From Rhynchosporium graminicola (lineage: Eukaryota; Ascomycota; Leotiomycetes; Helotiales; Ploettnerulaceae): a stretch of 64,000 bases of DNA. Below are positions 47,123-58,207 of the stretch, in pieces (within the stretch, counting starts at the first letter, position 1; the number at the start of each line of letters is the position of its first letter). The notes under the pieces were generated by a model, which did no database searches, was not told the origin of the DNA, and saw nothing but the letters and a program-made list of their open reading frames with translations. The translations under genes and the position numbers were made by a program. The DNA lies in contig FJUW01000003.1 in the NCBI GenBank assembly GCA_900074885.1, positions 587,273 to 651,272 of the forward strand, in the 5' to 3' direction.

Positions 47123-48519
47123 ATGAAAAATGCCATTGTCGCAAAAGGCCCAAAGGTACGCAATGAGTTTCATCTTCCTCCTACCTCATACATTATTACC
47201 ACGACTATTGCGCCCTTTCACGCAGCTCAATTCTAATACATCGAACAGGTCACTATCAATGATGTCCCCATCCCGAAGCCGTCAGCCAATCAAGTACTGA
47301 TCAAGGTCATCTACTCTGGGTCAAATCCTAAAGATTGGAAGTTACCTGAAATGGGCCACACTCTGAATTCAGGAGACGATATTGCCGGTATTGTTGAGGC
47401 TATTGGTGACAATGTGGTCGAGTTTAAGAAGGGTGATCGTGTTGCTGCATTCCATGAGATGATGGCTCTTCATGGAAGCTTCGCGGAATACGTAAGTCCC
47501 AAGAGCTTCATATATCCGTTCTTTGAAGGTGTCTATATCGCGTCATAAAATCTCCATTTATAGACCTGAATTGACGCTATCCATCTAGGCCGTCGCTGAA
47601 GATTATACTACTTTCCATCTCCCAAAGAAGACATCATTCGAGGAGGTTTGTGAGCCACCTACTTCTTGCTGTCAAATCTAATACCGACAAGGGTGCTACA
47701 ATCCCACTTGCTGCTATGACAGCTGCTCTCGGCCTCTTCCAACGTTTGGGACTTCCCGAGCCATGGAAGGCTGCTACAGAACCCATACCTTTGATTGTCT
47801 ACGGTGCTTCCGGAGCTGTTGGCGCCTATGCTGTCAAGCTTGCTCAGCTCTCTAACATTCACCCTATCATTGCTGTAGCTGGTCGAGCATCGGAGTTCGT
47901 CGAGACACTCATTACTCGCGAGAAAGGCGATACCATTGTTGATTATCGCAAAGGCCACGAAGCTGTTGTTTCTGGTATCCAAGAAGCTTTGAAGAAGGCT
48001 GGCGTTATTGAAGTGAAGTACGCGTTCGACGCTGTCAGCGAGCATAACAGTTTTCAGAATATCAGCAAGGTCCTCGCAAAGCAGGACAGCAAGATCACCC
48101 TCGTGCTTCCAGGCAAGGACTACTCAGCTATTCCCTCATACATTGAGCATAGTACAACTATGGTATGTAATGCGGAAGTTCATTCTTTTCCCTTTCAGCA
48201 TGCAAGACTTGTTTGAGACATATGTCATCCTTTAATTGAGACACGAGACATTGCTAACCCCTAATGCGCGTAGGTCGGAAGTGTCCACAAGGGACCATCT
48301 GAAGAGAAGGCTAAGCTTGGCATCCATACAGATGACAAGGAGTTCGGCTTTGCGTTCTTCAGACTTTTTTCACGGGGCCTTCAAGAGGGATGGTTTACGG
48401 CCCATCCGTTTGAAGTTGTCCCGGGCGGGTTGAATGGAGTTGAGAAGGGACTGTCGAATTTGAAGACTGGCGTGAACAGTGGAACAAAGTATATCTTCAA
48501 GATCGAAGATACGGAGTGA
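47123..48519 (+). CDS. Medium-chain dehydrogenase/reductase, quinone oxidoreductase-like
   Basis: Five exons (47123-47155, 47249-47491, 47589-47645, 47692-48162, 48274-48519) give 349 residues. N-terminal GroES-like fold: MKNAIVAKGPK, VLIKVIYSGSNPKDWK, DDIAGIVEAIGDNVVEFKKG. Central Rossmann fold: VYGASGAVGAYAVKLAQ supplies the G-x-x-G-x-x-G/A nucleotide motif, and AAMTAALGLF precedes it. C-terminus: HPFEVVPGGLNGVEKGLSNL. The structural-zinc Cys cluster and catalytic Cys/His of classical alcohol dehydrogenases are absent, so this is a zinc-independent NADPH-dependent MDR of the fungal enoyl-reductase/quinone-oxidoreductase type. The substrate cannot be deduced. It has no biosynthetic core enzyme as neighbour, so it is more likely a stand-alone detoxifying reductase than a trans-acting enoyl reductase of a polyketide cluster. 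Confidence 0.88.
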
Positions 48520-49018
48520 GCGATGAAAAGCGAACATAGCCTGAGTGACCATGTAGAGACTGTGGGAACCAACGGATAAAGCCTAGTATAGTGTATCGGT
48601 AGACAGCTTCTATCTCGGAATTGCTGGATAGGTCCGATTCATACCTACCTTAGCTAGAATAAGTTCTAAACCTACTATTTGGAAAGAGTAAATGCATAGT
48701 CAATGAAGAACATTGTAAAAATTTCAAGAATCCATCACGCACCTGTACTTTCAATCAAAACAGAATTGAAAGTCTTTTATCAAGCAGTTCTGCCTTGAGA
48801 TTCTTCGGATCAGCCTGGCGGTTACAATACTAGCGTTGTGAAAGCCGCTGTGACACCCCAAGCAAAGAGCCGACTCTGAAACAGGCGCGGAGAAAGTGTA
48901 GGTCGCGGTCGCGCCCATGTTCTGAATCCAACTCGACAGTATCAGGTCCCTGACATCCCAAGCTGCCTGTCAACTCCACGACCAACAATGCCATCCAAAT
49001 TTTATTCTGGTGACAAAA
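48520..49018. promoter_or_regulatory. Promoter and 5' leader of HIR1, with an overlapping upstream ORF
   Basis: 0.5 kb without a gene. An ATG at 48988 opens a 15-codon frame that ends at 49032, overlapping the HIR1 start codon at 49019 in another frame. It could lower HIR1 translation if it is in the mRNA. Confidence 0.5.
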
Positions 49019-52000
49019 ATGTTAGTAATTAAGCCTTCCTGGTTGGTACATGGTGGTATGTAAATGCAAAGCTTCCTGCCTGTCGCTGTCCAAACCCCAG
49101 CTATAAGCATATTTACGTCGAGCTAACTTGCGCCTCTACCTTTAGGAGAGCAGAAGGACTTCGAGGTATATAGTTGCCATGTTTCGCCTGATGGATCTAG
49201 GCTAGCTACAGCTGCTGGAGGTAAAGGAACTTCGTTTGCGAAGAAGACAGAAACAATACTGAGCATTCATCCTTAGATGGCCATGTCCGAATCTGGTCTA
49301 CTGAAGCTATCCTCCGGGCCGGCGATGTAGAATACAAGAAGCCCAATCAGTTATGCCATATGAGCTACCATTCAGGAACGATACATACAGTCAGGTTCTC
49401 ACCAAATGGACGGTGGTTGGCATCTGGGGCGGACGACAAGATCATTTGCATCTATACCCTCGACGCCAATCCGCCGTCGCATCAAGCCAACTTTGGTACG
49501 CACTTCCTTGTGGATCCCATGATGCGCGAGGATGCTAATACGGCTGTGTAGGAACGAATGAAGCTCCGCCGGTCGAAAATTGGAAGATCATGAAGCGTTT
49601 GATCGGTCACGACAATGATGTACAGGATATTGGCTGGGCTTACGACTCGTCGATACTGGTATCTGTTGGTCTGGATTCAAAGATTGTGGTATGGTCAGGA
49701 CACACGTTTGAAAAGCTAAAGACGATTTCGGTGCACCAAAGTCATGTGAAGGGCATAACTTTTGATCCTGCAAATAAATACTTTGCTACGGCCAGCGACG
49801 ACAGAACCATCAAGCTCTTTCGGTTTACTTCACCTTTACCGAATGCCACTTCTTACGATTCCATAAACAACTTCGTCCTGGAACACTCTATTGCTGCGCC
49901 TTTTACCTCGTCACCTCTCACAACGTACTTTCGCAGATGCTCTTGGTCCCCAGACGGAAACCACATTGCTGCAGCAAACGCAGTCAACGGTCCTGTAGGG
50001 ACGGTTGCTATTATCAACCGTGGAGGATGGGACAGCGATATCAATCTTATCGGACACGAGGGGCCCACGGAAGTTTGCACATTCTCCCCGCGACTGTTCA
50101 GCAAGCAGAAAATCAGTGCAGAAACGACGGACAATAGCGGTTACAGCACCCAGGCTTTGGTCACGGTTATTGCATGTGCTGGACAGGATAAGACTCTTAG
50201 TGTTTGGAATACTAGTTCTTCGAGGCCGGTGTACATAGTGGGCGACTTGGCTGGCAAGTCTATCTCGGATCTTGCGTGGTCGCCTGACGGAAACACGCTC
50301 TATGCAACGAGTTTGGATGGCAGCATAATTGCCACTACATTTGAGGAAGGAGAGCTAGGATTCATCGCACCGTGGTCAGAAAACGAGAAGGCGCTACAAA
50401 AATTCGGTGTCGGTCGCAGGGGCATTGGCGTTGTGGAAGATGTTGCTGGGCTGCGCCTTGAGGAAATGAGCAAAGCAGGAGAGCTTCAGAAGACCGAAGG
50501 CAGGATGGGGGCTCTGATGGGTGATGTGGGTTCTAACGCTGTTCCAATGCAGAACGGACATGTCAATGGTACAGGCACATCAACACCAATGGTTGGCGTC
50601 ACCTCAGCTCCTGTCATCACTAATGGTCAACCAGCGCAAGAGTCACTGGTACCAGCTCCTGTGGTTGATCCGAACGCTGCCAAAGTTGAAGCCATGAAGA
50701 GTCGAGTAACAATTACAAAAGATGGTAAGAAGCGAGTGGCGCCGCTGCTGGTTTCCTCATCGGGAACTGGTCTATCATCTCTTCCTCAGTCCCAGCTTAT
50801 GGCCACAAACTCCAGGAACGCTCAGAATGATGCACCGCAAAGCATATTGGATCTTTCGAAACCTTATGATGGTCTTCCTAGAGGTGGACTAGCAGCAATG
50901 CTATTGGGCAATAAAAGAAAGGCAATTGCCATTGATGGAGAAGAGGAAGACGAGCCGCCAAATAAACGGCCGGCATTAGGATCAGGACCAGTATCGATCA
51001 TGGTGAATGGGATCAATGGTGTAGAGCCAGCAACAGCGGCTCCTCCGGCAACTGGTTTGGTCCCTACACCTGAATTCATCCGACCAGCTGTTATCAACCC
51101 AGCACTGTCTATCAGTCAAGTGCGATTGGCTGTACCGAAGGTTAGGACTCATATCCTGAGATCCCTGGATCGTGGGACACTTCCCTCTTCCAAATCATCC
51201 GGCACAAATGGTACCAACGGAGCCGAAGAATCTGCTAAGGCGACAGACGATATCATCTTAGAAGCCCAAAACCCACCGACAGTAATCGGGCAGGTCAGAG
51301 ATCCTTCTCGGATCAGTGCTTCTAAGAGAGGTGCTATAGTCTGGCACGACTACCTCCCCAGAGCAGTCATCCTGGTTACAGGAAATAAGAACTTCTGGGC
51401 AGCAGCTTGCGAAGATGGGAGCATTTACAGCTGGAGTCCTGCGGGAAGGAGACTAATCAATGCTCTGGTACTAGAAGCACAGCCCGTGATTATAGAATGC
51501 AGAGGCTGGTGGCTTCTATGCATCACCGCGGTTGGAATGTGTTATGTGTGGAAGATTAAAGATCTCTCCTCGCCTCATCCACCTGTATCTCTGGCTCCTA
51601 TTCTTGAGATTGCAATGCACTCTCTTGGCGTTCACACTACAAGTGCTCCAGGTGTAACATCCGCTCATCTCAACTCGACGGGCCATATCATTGTCACGCT
51701 CAGCAATGGCGACGGTTACCTCTACTCGCCCCAAATGTATGTGTGGCAAAGACTGTCGGAAGCTTGGTGGGCTGTCGGTAGTCAATACTGGAACTCCAAT
51801 GATTCATCAATCAGCAGTCTGCAATCGACAGGTGTTGGACCAGACACTAAGCGCGATGGGAAAGTTGACGCTTCAAATATCTCGGCCGGAATCATCCCTC
51901 ATCTCGAGCGGCACACCACGAACGAAGTCCTCCTCAAAGGCAGAGCATATACTCTCCAGCGCCTTGTAAAAACGCTCCTCTCCAAAGAAGGATTCGAAGG

Positions 52001-52399
52001 GTTTGAATCTGGCGTCAGTATCGCACACCTTGAGAACCGCGTCGCGGCAGCCATGCAATTAGACGCCAAAGAGGAGTTCCGGATTTATCTTTTCATGTAC
52101 GCTAAACGTCTTGGTGCTGAAGGACTTAAAGCCAAAGTTGAGGAATTGCTCCGTGTTATTATGGGTGGCATCTTGCAAGAAGACGATGAGATGGATATTG
52201 AGAAGGATACATTGTGTGGATGGAATAGGAAGGAATTGCTGAAGGAGGTTGTACTAATATTAGGTAAGCTTATCCCTCCCTGATCTTGAGTTAAGGGATG
52301 CGGTACTGATGCACAGCAGGTAAATTCCGCGACTTGCAGCGGTTGACTGTGCAGTATGCAAGAGTCCTCGGAATGGACGATGAGGAAAACGCGGTATGA
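49019..52399 (+). CDS. hir1: Hir1/HIRA histone chaperone subunit
   Basis: Five exons (49019-49055, 49146-49220, 49277-49495, 49552-52263, 52320-52399) give 1040 residues. N-terminal WD40 propeller, in order: KPSWLVHGGEQKDFEVYSCH, LATAAGDGHVRIWSTEAI, HTVRFSPNGRWLASGADDKI, LIGHDNDVQDIGWAYDSSIL, VHQSHVKGITFDPANKYFAT, later SISDLAWSPDGNTLYATSLD. A Thr/Pro-rich linker contains the B-domain that binds Asf1 (KSRVTITKDGKKRVAPLLVS). The Hira C-terminal domain has NKNFWAAACEDGSIYSWSPA and, after the last splice, KFRDLQRLTVQYARVLGMDD. The HIR complex deposits H3-H4 outside S phase and represses histone genes. All phase-1 splices are supported by continuity of the propeller. Confidence 0.97.
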
Positions 52400-53227
52400 A
52401 CAAGGGAAGACAGGCAAGGTATTCGGTCGATTCAAGGGAAAACGAGATCGTTCGTCATGCTTCGGGGTTCGAAACGCGGAAATCAGATCCGCAATGAGAC
52501 CATGTTCAGTTCTTCTAATTGTGCTTACTTAGCCTGGATATTTTGATTGAAGACATTTGCGACGGCGTTCAGGCTTAGCTAGCTCGGCACGGAAACTTGT
52601 TCTATCACAGTTTCTGAACAGGATAGGATAGGATGGGAGAGCACAGGTACGATATAGAGTAGACATGGCGGCGTTGGAGGACCTACTTCGGAGTGCAGAG
52701 TGTATGTAGGTCTATCGTTTCTGAAACGCAATCGAGATTTTACAAGGCTTTTGCGAATGAAAATTTCGGAAAGTCTTGTTAGCTTTGACGTCTGAGAATT
52801 GTACTGCTTTCTTCCAATCTTATCCCATGGTGTGTTTCCTCTCGCCAGACTCAGGCAATGAATGCTCTCGCGTGGTTGGCTGTTTGTGTATTTACTTCCT
52901 TCTCGTATCAATTGAGTCCTGTATTTTCTCTTATCCAAGTGGGCACTGAATAGCATGACTTTTACGATTATCCTGCAGCTGAAGAAGTCTCTCGAGTCAA
53001 AGTAGGTGTCAGGATCTAAAAATGATGAATTTCTATCTCCTTCCAAAGCTTTTCTATTCTACCTAGGTATCAAATGAACGGCTGTCTGCAACTCAGACCA
53101 GAACAAAAAGCACAGCTCAAACAGAGTTGCAAAAATCAAGACAAAACACTTTGACGCAAGGAAAAGGGGAGTTGGTCCGTTGCCGGTGTCTTTCTAGCTT
53201 TGAGGTCATTCTTTCATGCTAGGTGGT
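52400..53227. other. Convergent intergenic region
   Basis: About 0.83 kb between HIR1 and the secreted-protein gene, with no supportable gene. Short simple tracts (ggatag-type) near 52621. Confidence 0.45.
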
Positions 53228-53713
53228 CTAGTTACCACAGGTGAACTTGTATGAGTTTCGTGGTGCGGTGCCGTTGGTGGGGAGGCATTGAGGGTTGCTG
53301 GAACCTTTGACTGCGAGGGCGGTACCGGTGCAGTTGGTCGTGTTGAGGTATTGGCTCCCTATTTCTGTCCATCAGCAAGCTCCTTGCCTAATTTGTGCTT
53401 CAAATTCAAGTCGAGTGAGAGACTACTTACATCTGCAACCAGACCTGATGTTGAAAATAGCAATGGATCCAAAGTTCGCCTCGGTGTAGCACGTACCAAC
53501 GGCTCTTTGGTCAGCCTGGAGAGGAGGGTCGCGCGCAGCTGGGAGAATGGCAGTGAGTGTCTGGCGAGTTGGCAGCTCGCTGAAGTTGCAATTGGTGCTG
53601 GTGAAGAAGCGGTAGTTGGCGATTGATTCGCCGCGGGCGACGAGCTCGGCTGGTGTAGCGGTGGCCATGGTGGCGATGGTGAGGATGGAGAGAATGGAGT
53701 TGATGGCGACCAT
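53228..53713 (-). CDS. Small secreted protein with six cysteines, function unknown
   Basis: Two exons (53713-53431 and 53358-53228) around a 72-nt intron (donor GTAAGT, acceptor AATAG) give 137 residues. A signal peptide covers about residues 1-20 (NSILSILTIATMATA, cleavage near ATA/TP). A short pro-like segment ending VARG follows. Six Cys lie in the mature part (TNCN, GTCY, SGCR, TNCT, PQCL, FTCG), an even number suited to three disulfides. Two NTT/NGT sequons are present. No named family is recognised. Without the splice the frame would stop three residues after the donor and lose the last three Cys. Candidate effector or cell-surface protein by size and secretion; the role is inferred. 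Confidence 0.78.
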
Positions 53714-53860
53714 TTTAGCGGTTTGTGTGGAGTGTTGAAGTTTAGAAGTTTGGAAGTTTGCAAAGCTGGGTATTTGCTGGTCTGAAAAGATGTGTGGAAG
53801 ACTGAATGGAGTAGTGGAGTGGTGATGGATGGAAATGAGTTTGAGGGGAACTTGTGAGTG

Positions 53861-53868
53861 CTTATATA
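53861..53868 (-). promoter_or_regulatory. TATA box of the six-Cys secreted-protein gene
   Basis: TATATAAG on the minus strand, about 150 bases upstream of the ATG at 53713. Confidence 0.45.
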
Positions 53869-54845
53869 CCTTTTCGACGCTTCGAATTCTGACCTGGCTT
53901 GCAGCTCGTCAAGCCGGATTTGGAAACGACCTTTGGTATCGTCGCCTTCACTTTGCAACCATCATTCTGTTTGTCATATGTGATTTCCAAGTGTGGCTTT
54001 CAAGGATGGAGAGACATGCTTACACGTTCATCGTTCCCCTGTAGGAAGCTCTTAAGGGCCTCTCATGGCTGTCGAGACTATAACTCAACATAGATTTCGG
54101 ACACGAGCACAGTGATCGGGCTGTACAGCGAGCGGACATTAAGAATGACTGGAAGAGAACACGAGTCAAATAGGTGGCTCCCATCGGCCCAATTCATGCT
54201 CATAAGAAGAAACGAAATCAACGAGTTTTCAAATCTGTACACAATGGTCACGATGGGCTCAAAAGATAAAACAATGAACAGGTCATGTCCCGGAAATGAA
54301 GCAGCAATGGAGGCTTGAATTATCGAAGTCCCATGAAACGTCAAGCGAAGAGCACTCTACGCAAGGCTGCAGATGCAGTTACGCAAAGCCATTCAGCCTG
54401 GCTAGGCCGAAGAGATACTTGATCTCTTGATCGGCCGCGACATCGAATGGACCGAACGAAGGATGTCGCTGGCTAAGCCGCATCTGTGTCATCAAAACTT
54501 TCCAATCATGAGCGTCGAATGCACCTATGACACACATAAATCAGCAGTGCAAGACAAGACATGGGATCTCTTCACACCATTTTTTCAAAGAGACGTATGC
54601 CATCTCAGTGAGGCTGACACCCAAGATGCTCGTATAGTAAGATGGGCGTCGGCCTTGTGTCACCTCATGCGTAAGAACTTTCCTATTCTCCGAGCATACC
54701 CGAGACACCTATATCTGGGGATCTTCTAGCTTCTTGAAGGATGACAATTTGGGGTCGTTGGAACTGAAAGGGTTGCAAGTGCCATGCGAAGGCTGATGTT
54801 CGATTGGATATCATCAAGATATAAACTCTGGCAGCAGAGCTTATA
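53869..54845. other. Intergenic region
   Basis: About 1 kb with no supportable gene. Confidence 0.4.
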
Positions 54846-55481
54846 TCACCAAGTCGAGGACGGGATGACTGAAATATGATTGAGGCATTTTTCTGTCCAA
54901 AGTTCTTCCTTCCACAGCCTCGACCCCAAATAATGAAGGTCAAAAACTCCTGGGGATTGAGAATCCTGAATCAGAGTTTTGGCCCGGTCGAGGTCATGAC
55001 GGGTCTTAGCAATGTGATTATGTGGAAAGGGATCTCCGAGCTGCATGAAGCTCCATTTTTGAACTGAAGAGTTCTGCTGGTGCAAGCTGAGACCAAAGTC
55101 AATGATTTGCTTTAAGATGTCATGGCAAAGGAAACGACTTAGAACGTTCCTTCCTCTCTGGAGCAATGATACGACACTGTAAGTCTTGCCGCATCCGGTC
55201 AGGCCAAATGTCAGGCTGAGAGCCAACGAAATTTCTCGTGCCTCTAAGATCGACCACGATACGATGAATACTCCAAGTATGCCTGGTCGAGGATTTCGCT
55301 CATTCAGCAGTCGTCCGTTTCCATATACGCCAATCCGATCCGCGTCAGCCAACAGTAATTGGTCTTTCCGCTCCATACCATCATCGAAAAGATCATCTAG
55401 TACAGACTCGTCAGTATTTTGGAAGACTCCGCCGAAGAGCTGGAGAGCTTCGGTTAGGGGATTCTTGAGGACTTCGGTACC
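54846..55481 (-). CDS. P-loop ORF resembling the start of a kinesin motor, probably a fragment
   Basis: The minus-strand frame is open from about 55481 (after a possible CAG acceptor) to a stop at 54846, about 212 codons; the first Met inside it is at 55376. It contains a Walker A motif, FGLTGCGKTYSV. Before it, RIGVYGNGRLLNER resembles the first strand of a kinesin motor (I-R-V-x-x-R-x-R-P-L-N-E-R), at the correct spacing of about 40 residues. The remaining motor motifs (SSRSH, DLAGSE) are absent, and the part after the P-loop is unlike kinesins. It may be a truncated or decayed gene or a divergent fungal P-loop NTPase. The upstream end would overlap the promoter of the GT15 gene. Confidence 0.35.
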   Translation of the reverse strand, partial: GTEVLKNPLTEALQLFGGVFQNTDESVLDDLFDDGMERKDQLLLADADRIGVYGNGRLLNERNPRPGILGVFIVSWSILEAREISLALSLTFGLTGCGKTYSVVSLLQRGRNVLSRFLCHDILKQIIDFGLSLHQQNSSVQKWSFMQLGDPFPHNHIAKTRHDLDRAKTLIQDSQSPGVFDLHYLGSRLWKEELWTEKCLNHISVIPSSTW

Positions 55482-55573
55482 TGGTTTGGCATTCGTTCGT
55501 CAATAGTGAGTCAATTTTGCTATGAGACTTCGGCAATGCTGACCTGTGACACCTCAGTATTTCGTCTCGTCGA

Positions 55574-56958
55574 ATGCTTTCACTCATTGTTTGTGTTGCA
55601 GTAGCATTGCTGCTTATTGGCTTCACGCCAGGAAGTCGGTCTGCTGCCCCGGATATCCATGCCCTTACGAGATACACTCCTATACGACCTGTAACTTATT
55701 CGTCTGGGAGCAATGGGCCAGATCCATTGAGGTGGCTTGAACGGAACTCTGATGGTAGACATGCTGTATCTAAAGGATATTTGCCACATATATCCTTGTT
55801 TGATGGGAGGCCAAGAGCGGCATTGATCAGTCTGGTGAGAAATTCGGAGCTGAAGGGTATGATACATAGCATGCAGCAGTTGGAATACAGATGGAACAGA
55901 AAGTACCAGGTAGGCGGAGCATCATTAAGGGGTGAGTGTATCTGACGCCTTGCAGTACCCATGGATATTCTTCAATGATGAGCCGTTCACGGAGGAATTC
56001 AAAGCAGCAACCAGGAATTTAACTTCAGCAGAATGCTACTATAAAGTTGTGCCGAAGGAACACTGGTCTTTACCTAGCTGGATCGACGAAAGCCGATTCA
56101 TGAATAGTCTCGAGTATTTAGGAACCATTGGTGTCGGCAAGGGGTGGATGGTTAGCTACCACCATATGTGTCGATGGAATAGTGGATTTTTTTACAAACA
56201 CCCCTTTCTGGGAGCCTATGATTGGTACTGGAGAGTAGAGCCAGACGTGAGTTACATTGGATGCAACCTTCCTCGTGTGATGCTGACAATATCAGGTTCA
56301 TTACTTCTGCAACATAGACTATGATGTCTTCCGCTTTATGCGCGATAATAATCTCAAATATGGCTTCAACATGAACATCCTTGACGATGCTCGCTCATTC
56401 CCCTCATTGTGGTCACGTACTCGGGCTTTTGCAGCTGCCCATTCCAATCTTATCAATCCAGATGCCGACGTCGCCTGGCTTCTTGACAACGAGAACGGCG
56501 GGGAATACAACAATTGTCAATTCTTCTCCAACTTTGAGATTGGCTCCCTGAACTTCTGGCGAGGAGATGCAAATGAAGCATATTTTGACTGGCTCGACAA
56601 AGCTGGTGGCTTCTATTACGAGAGATTTGGAGATGCTCCAGTCCATACACTTAGTGTTGCAATGTTCCTCCCCAAGAGCGAGATATGGTTCTTCAGAGAC
56701 ATTGGATACCAGCATGATATCAATCATCATTGCCCTCCTCATCGAGAGGGCAAATGTAGTTGTGAGCCAACGAGGATGGACGAAAATTTCTACAAGCTGG
56801 TTCCGCTTGAAAGCCCTCAGAAGAAGCCTGCAGATACGTGTATTAGGCAGTTTCTTGGAGGTGACTGGTTGAAAAAGAAGGAAGGGTGGACTATGGCAGG
56901 AGAGAAAGCTTATGGTGGAGATGGGTATCATGGGTATGAAATCTTAGGTGATGAGTGA
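55574..56958 (+). CDS. GT15-family alpha-1,2-mannosyltransferase (Kre2/Ktr type)
   Basis: Three exons (55574-55909, 55956-56246, 56296-56958) with introns of 46 and 49 nt give 429 residues. A type II signal anchor starts right away (MLSLIVCVAVALLLIGF), then a short stem. The catalytic domain follows: AALISLVRNSELKGMIHSMQ, YPWIFFNDEPFTEEFK, YHHMCRWNSGFFYKHPFL, YDWYWRVEPDVHYFCNIDYD, YNNCQFFSNFEIGSLNFWR (region with the conserved Glu), APVHTLSVAMFLPKSEIWFF and DIGYQHDINHHCPP. These are the hallmark blocks of Kre2/Mnt1/Ktr enzymes, which add alpha-1,2-mannose from GDP-mannose to O- and N-glycans in the Golgi. All splices are phase 0 and restore the conserved blocks. Which paralogue it is cannot be decided. 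Confidence 0.95.
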
Positions 56959-57332
56959 AGTCACAGGGATAAGTTCTTGTCGAAGGTCATCTCCATGCCA
57001 GAAATCCATAGCCAGTAATATAGCTCATTTCCACGGACTGTGTGGTATTTTACCTATGTAGACTTATCTGACTTCAGCCGCGGCAGCAAAAAAATCCTTG
57101 ATCCTAGCTTTCTGTCTTCTGAACGCTACCTAGCAATGACACCCCACTTAGCATCACAACTATCGTAATGTTCGAGAGCCCGAATGGAAGCAAAACTCCC
57201 AACACGTGACAGCCCGTTCGCTTCGAAACGCGGAGTTCCACGCGACTTCATTTCTAGGCACATCTCTTGTCAACGAGATCCTAACTCACCACCCAAAATC
57301 AAACCAGCACCCACGTGTACACCGCGACCAAA

Positions 57333-57887
57333 ATGTCGTCCTTAGAAACACCCCTCCCAATACGTCTCGCTCAAACTCTAGGAATAACCAGCTCCCTCGT
57401 CCTCGCCGGCCAAACACTATCCACAAGTTTCGTAACCGCGCCCCGTCTCCTCGAATCCCCAGCCAGCCTCCTCTTGCGACAATGGGGCAACATGTACGAC
57501 GTAGGAAAGAAGACCGGACCTACAGTATCCGCGATCGCCAGCTCTGCCTTCTTCTACCTCGCATACAAAACACACATCTCGAACCTCGCGCTGTTGAATA
57601 CCACAGGTAATTGGACGGGCAGGAACTGGCTGTATACTCTTGCCGGGTTTTTGAGTGTGGGTATTGTGCCGTATACTTTCGCGGTTATGTTGCCGACGAA
57701 TAAAGAGTTGTTGAGGAAGGTGGAGGTTGTGAGGAGGGTGGAGACGAGTGAGGAGGATGAGGTTGAGCGGAAGGATTTGGAGAGGAATGCGCATCAGCTT
57801 GTTGATAGTTGGGCAACGTTGAATCTAGGGAGGGGCTTTATGCTGCTTGGGAGTGGGGTTTTGGGGGTGTGGGCTTCGTTGGTTTAG
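57333..57887 (+). CDS. DUF1772-type integral membrane protein
   Basis: A single exon of 184 residues with about four membrane segments: ITSSLVLAGQTLSTSFVTAP, TVSAIASSAFFYLAYKTHI, NWLYTLAGFLSVGIVPYTFAV and LNLGRGFMLLGSGVLGVWA. The arrangement and the LPTNKELL motif after the third segment match fungal DUF1772 proteins, a family that includes anthrone-oxygenase-like members of polyketide clusters but also many stand-alone proteins. There is no polyketide synthase nearby, so a secondary-metabolite role is not implied. The ATG at 57333 is the first true Met; a GTG 18 bases upstream is not used. Confidence 0.82.
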   Translation: MSSLETPLPIRLAQTLGITSSLVLAGQTLSTSFVTAPRLLESPASLLLRQWGNMYDVGKKTGPTVSAIASSAFFYLAYKTHISNLALLNTTGNWTGRNWLYTLAGFLSVGIVPYTFAVMLPTNKELLRKVEVVRRVETSEEDEVERKDLERNAHQLVDSWATLNLGRGFMLLGSGVLGVWASLV

Positions 57888-58207
57888 AGATTATGTGGAT
57901 TGAAAGAGATGTGGGAATGGGGTGAGTGGAATGTGATAGTGCTATATCATAACGATTCCTGCCCTGATGAAGTATTAATTGGTTGCTTTTTGATTTCTAC
58001 AACGGTTCTTGATACTGTAGCTGTACATATGGAGATATGATTGCATTCAGCTGGGGAAAGAAATTAATCCTTTTGATACAGGAGCACTTAACGAGCCATG
58101 ACGAAATGTCAGACAAATTTGGATCTTTATTGTGGCTGAAAGAGCCTCGCATTAATCCATAATTCGGTAATGTTAAGATACATGAAGTTTATGACCCTGC
58201 TAACCAT
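57888..58207. other. Convergent intergenic region
   Basis: 320 bp between two convergent genes; presumed 3' UTRs only. Confidence 0.5.

Noticed and set aside
47123..48519. Trans-acting enoyl reductase of a polyketide cluster
   Set aside because: No polyketide synthase or other tailoring enzymes lie nearby; the neighbours are WBP4-like and HIR1.
57333..57887. Anthrone oxygenase of a secondary-metabolite cluster
   Set aside because: Only the general DUF1772 fold is visible and no biosynthetic genes are next to it.
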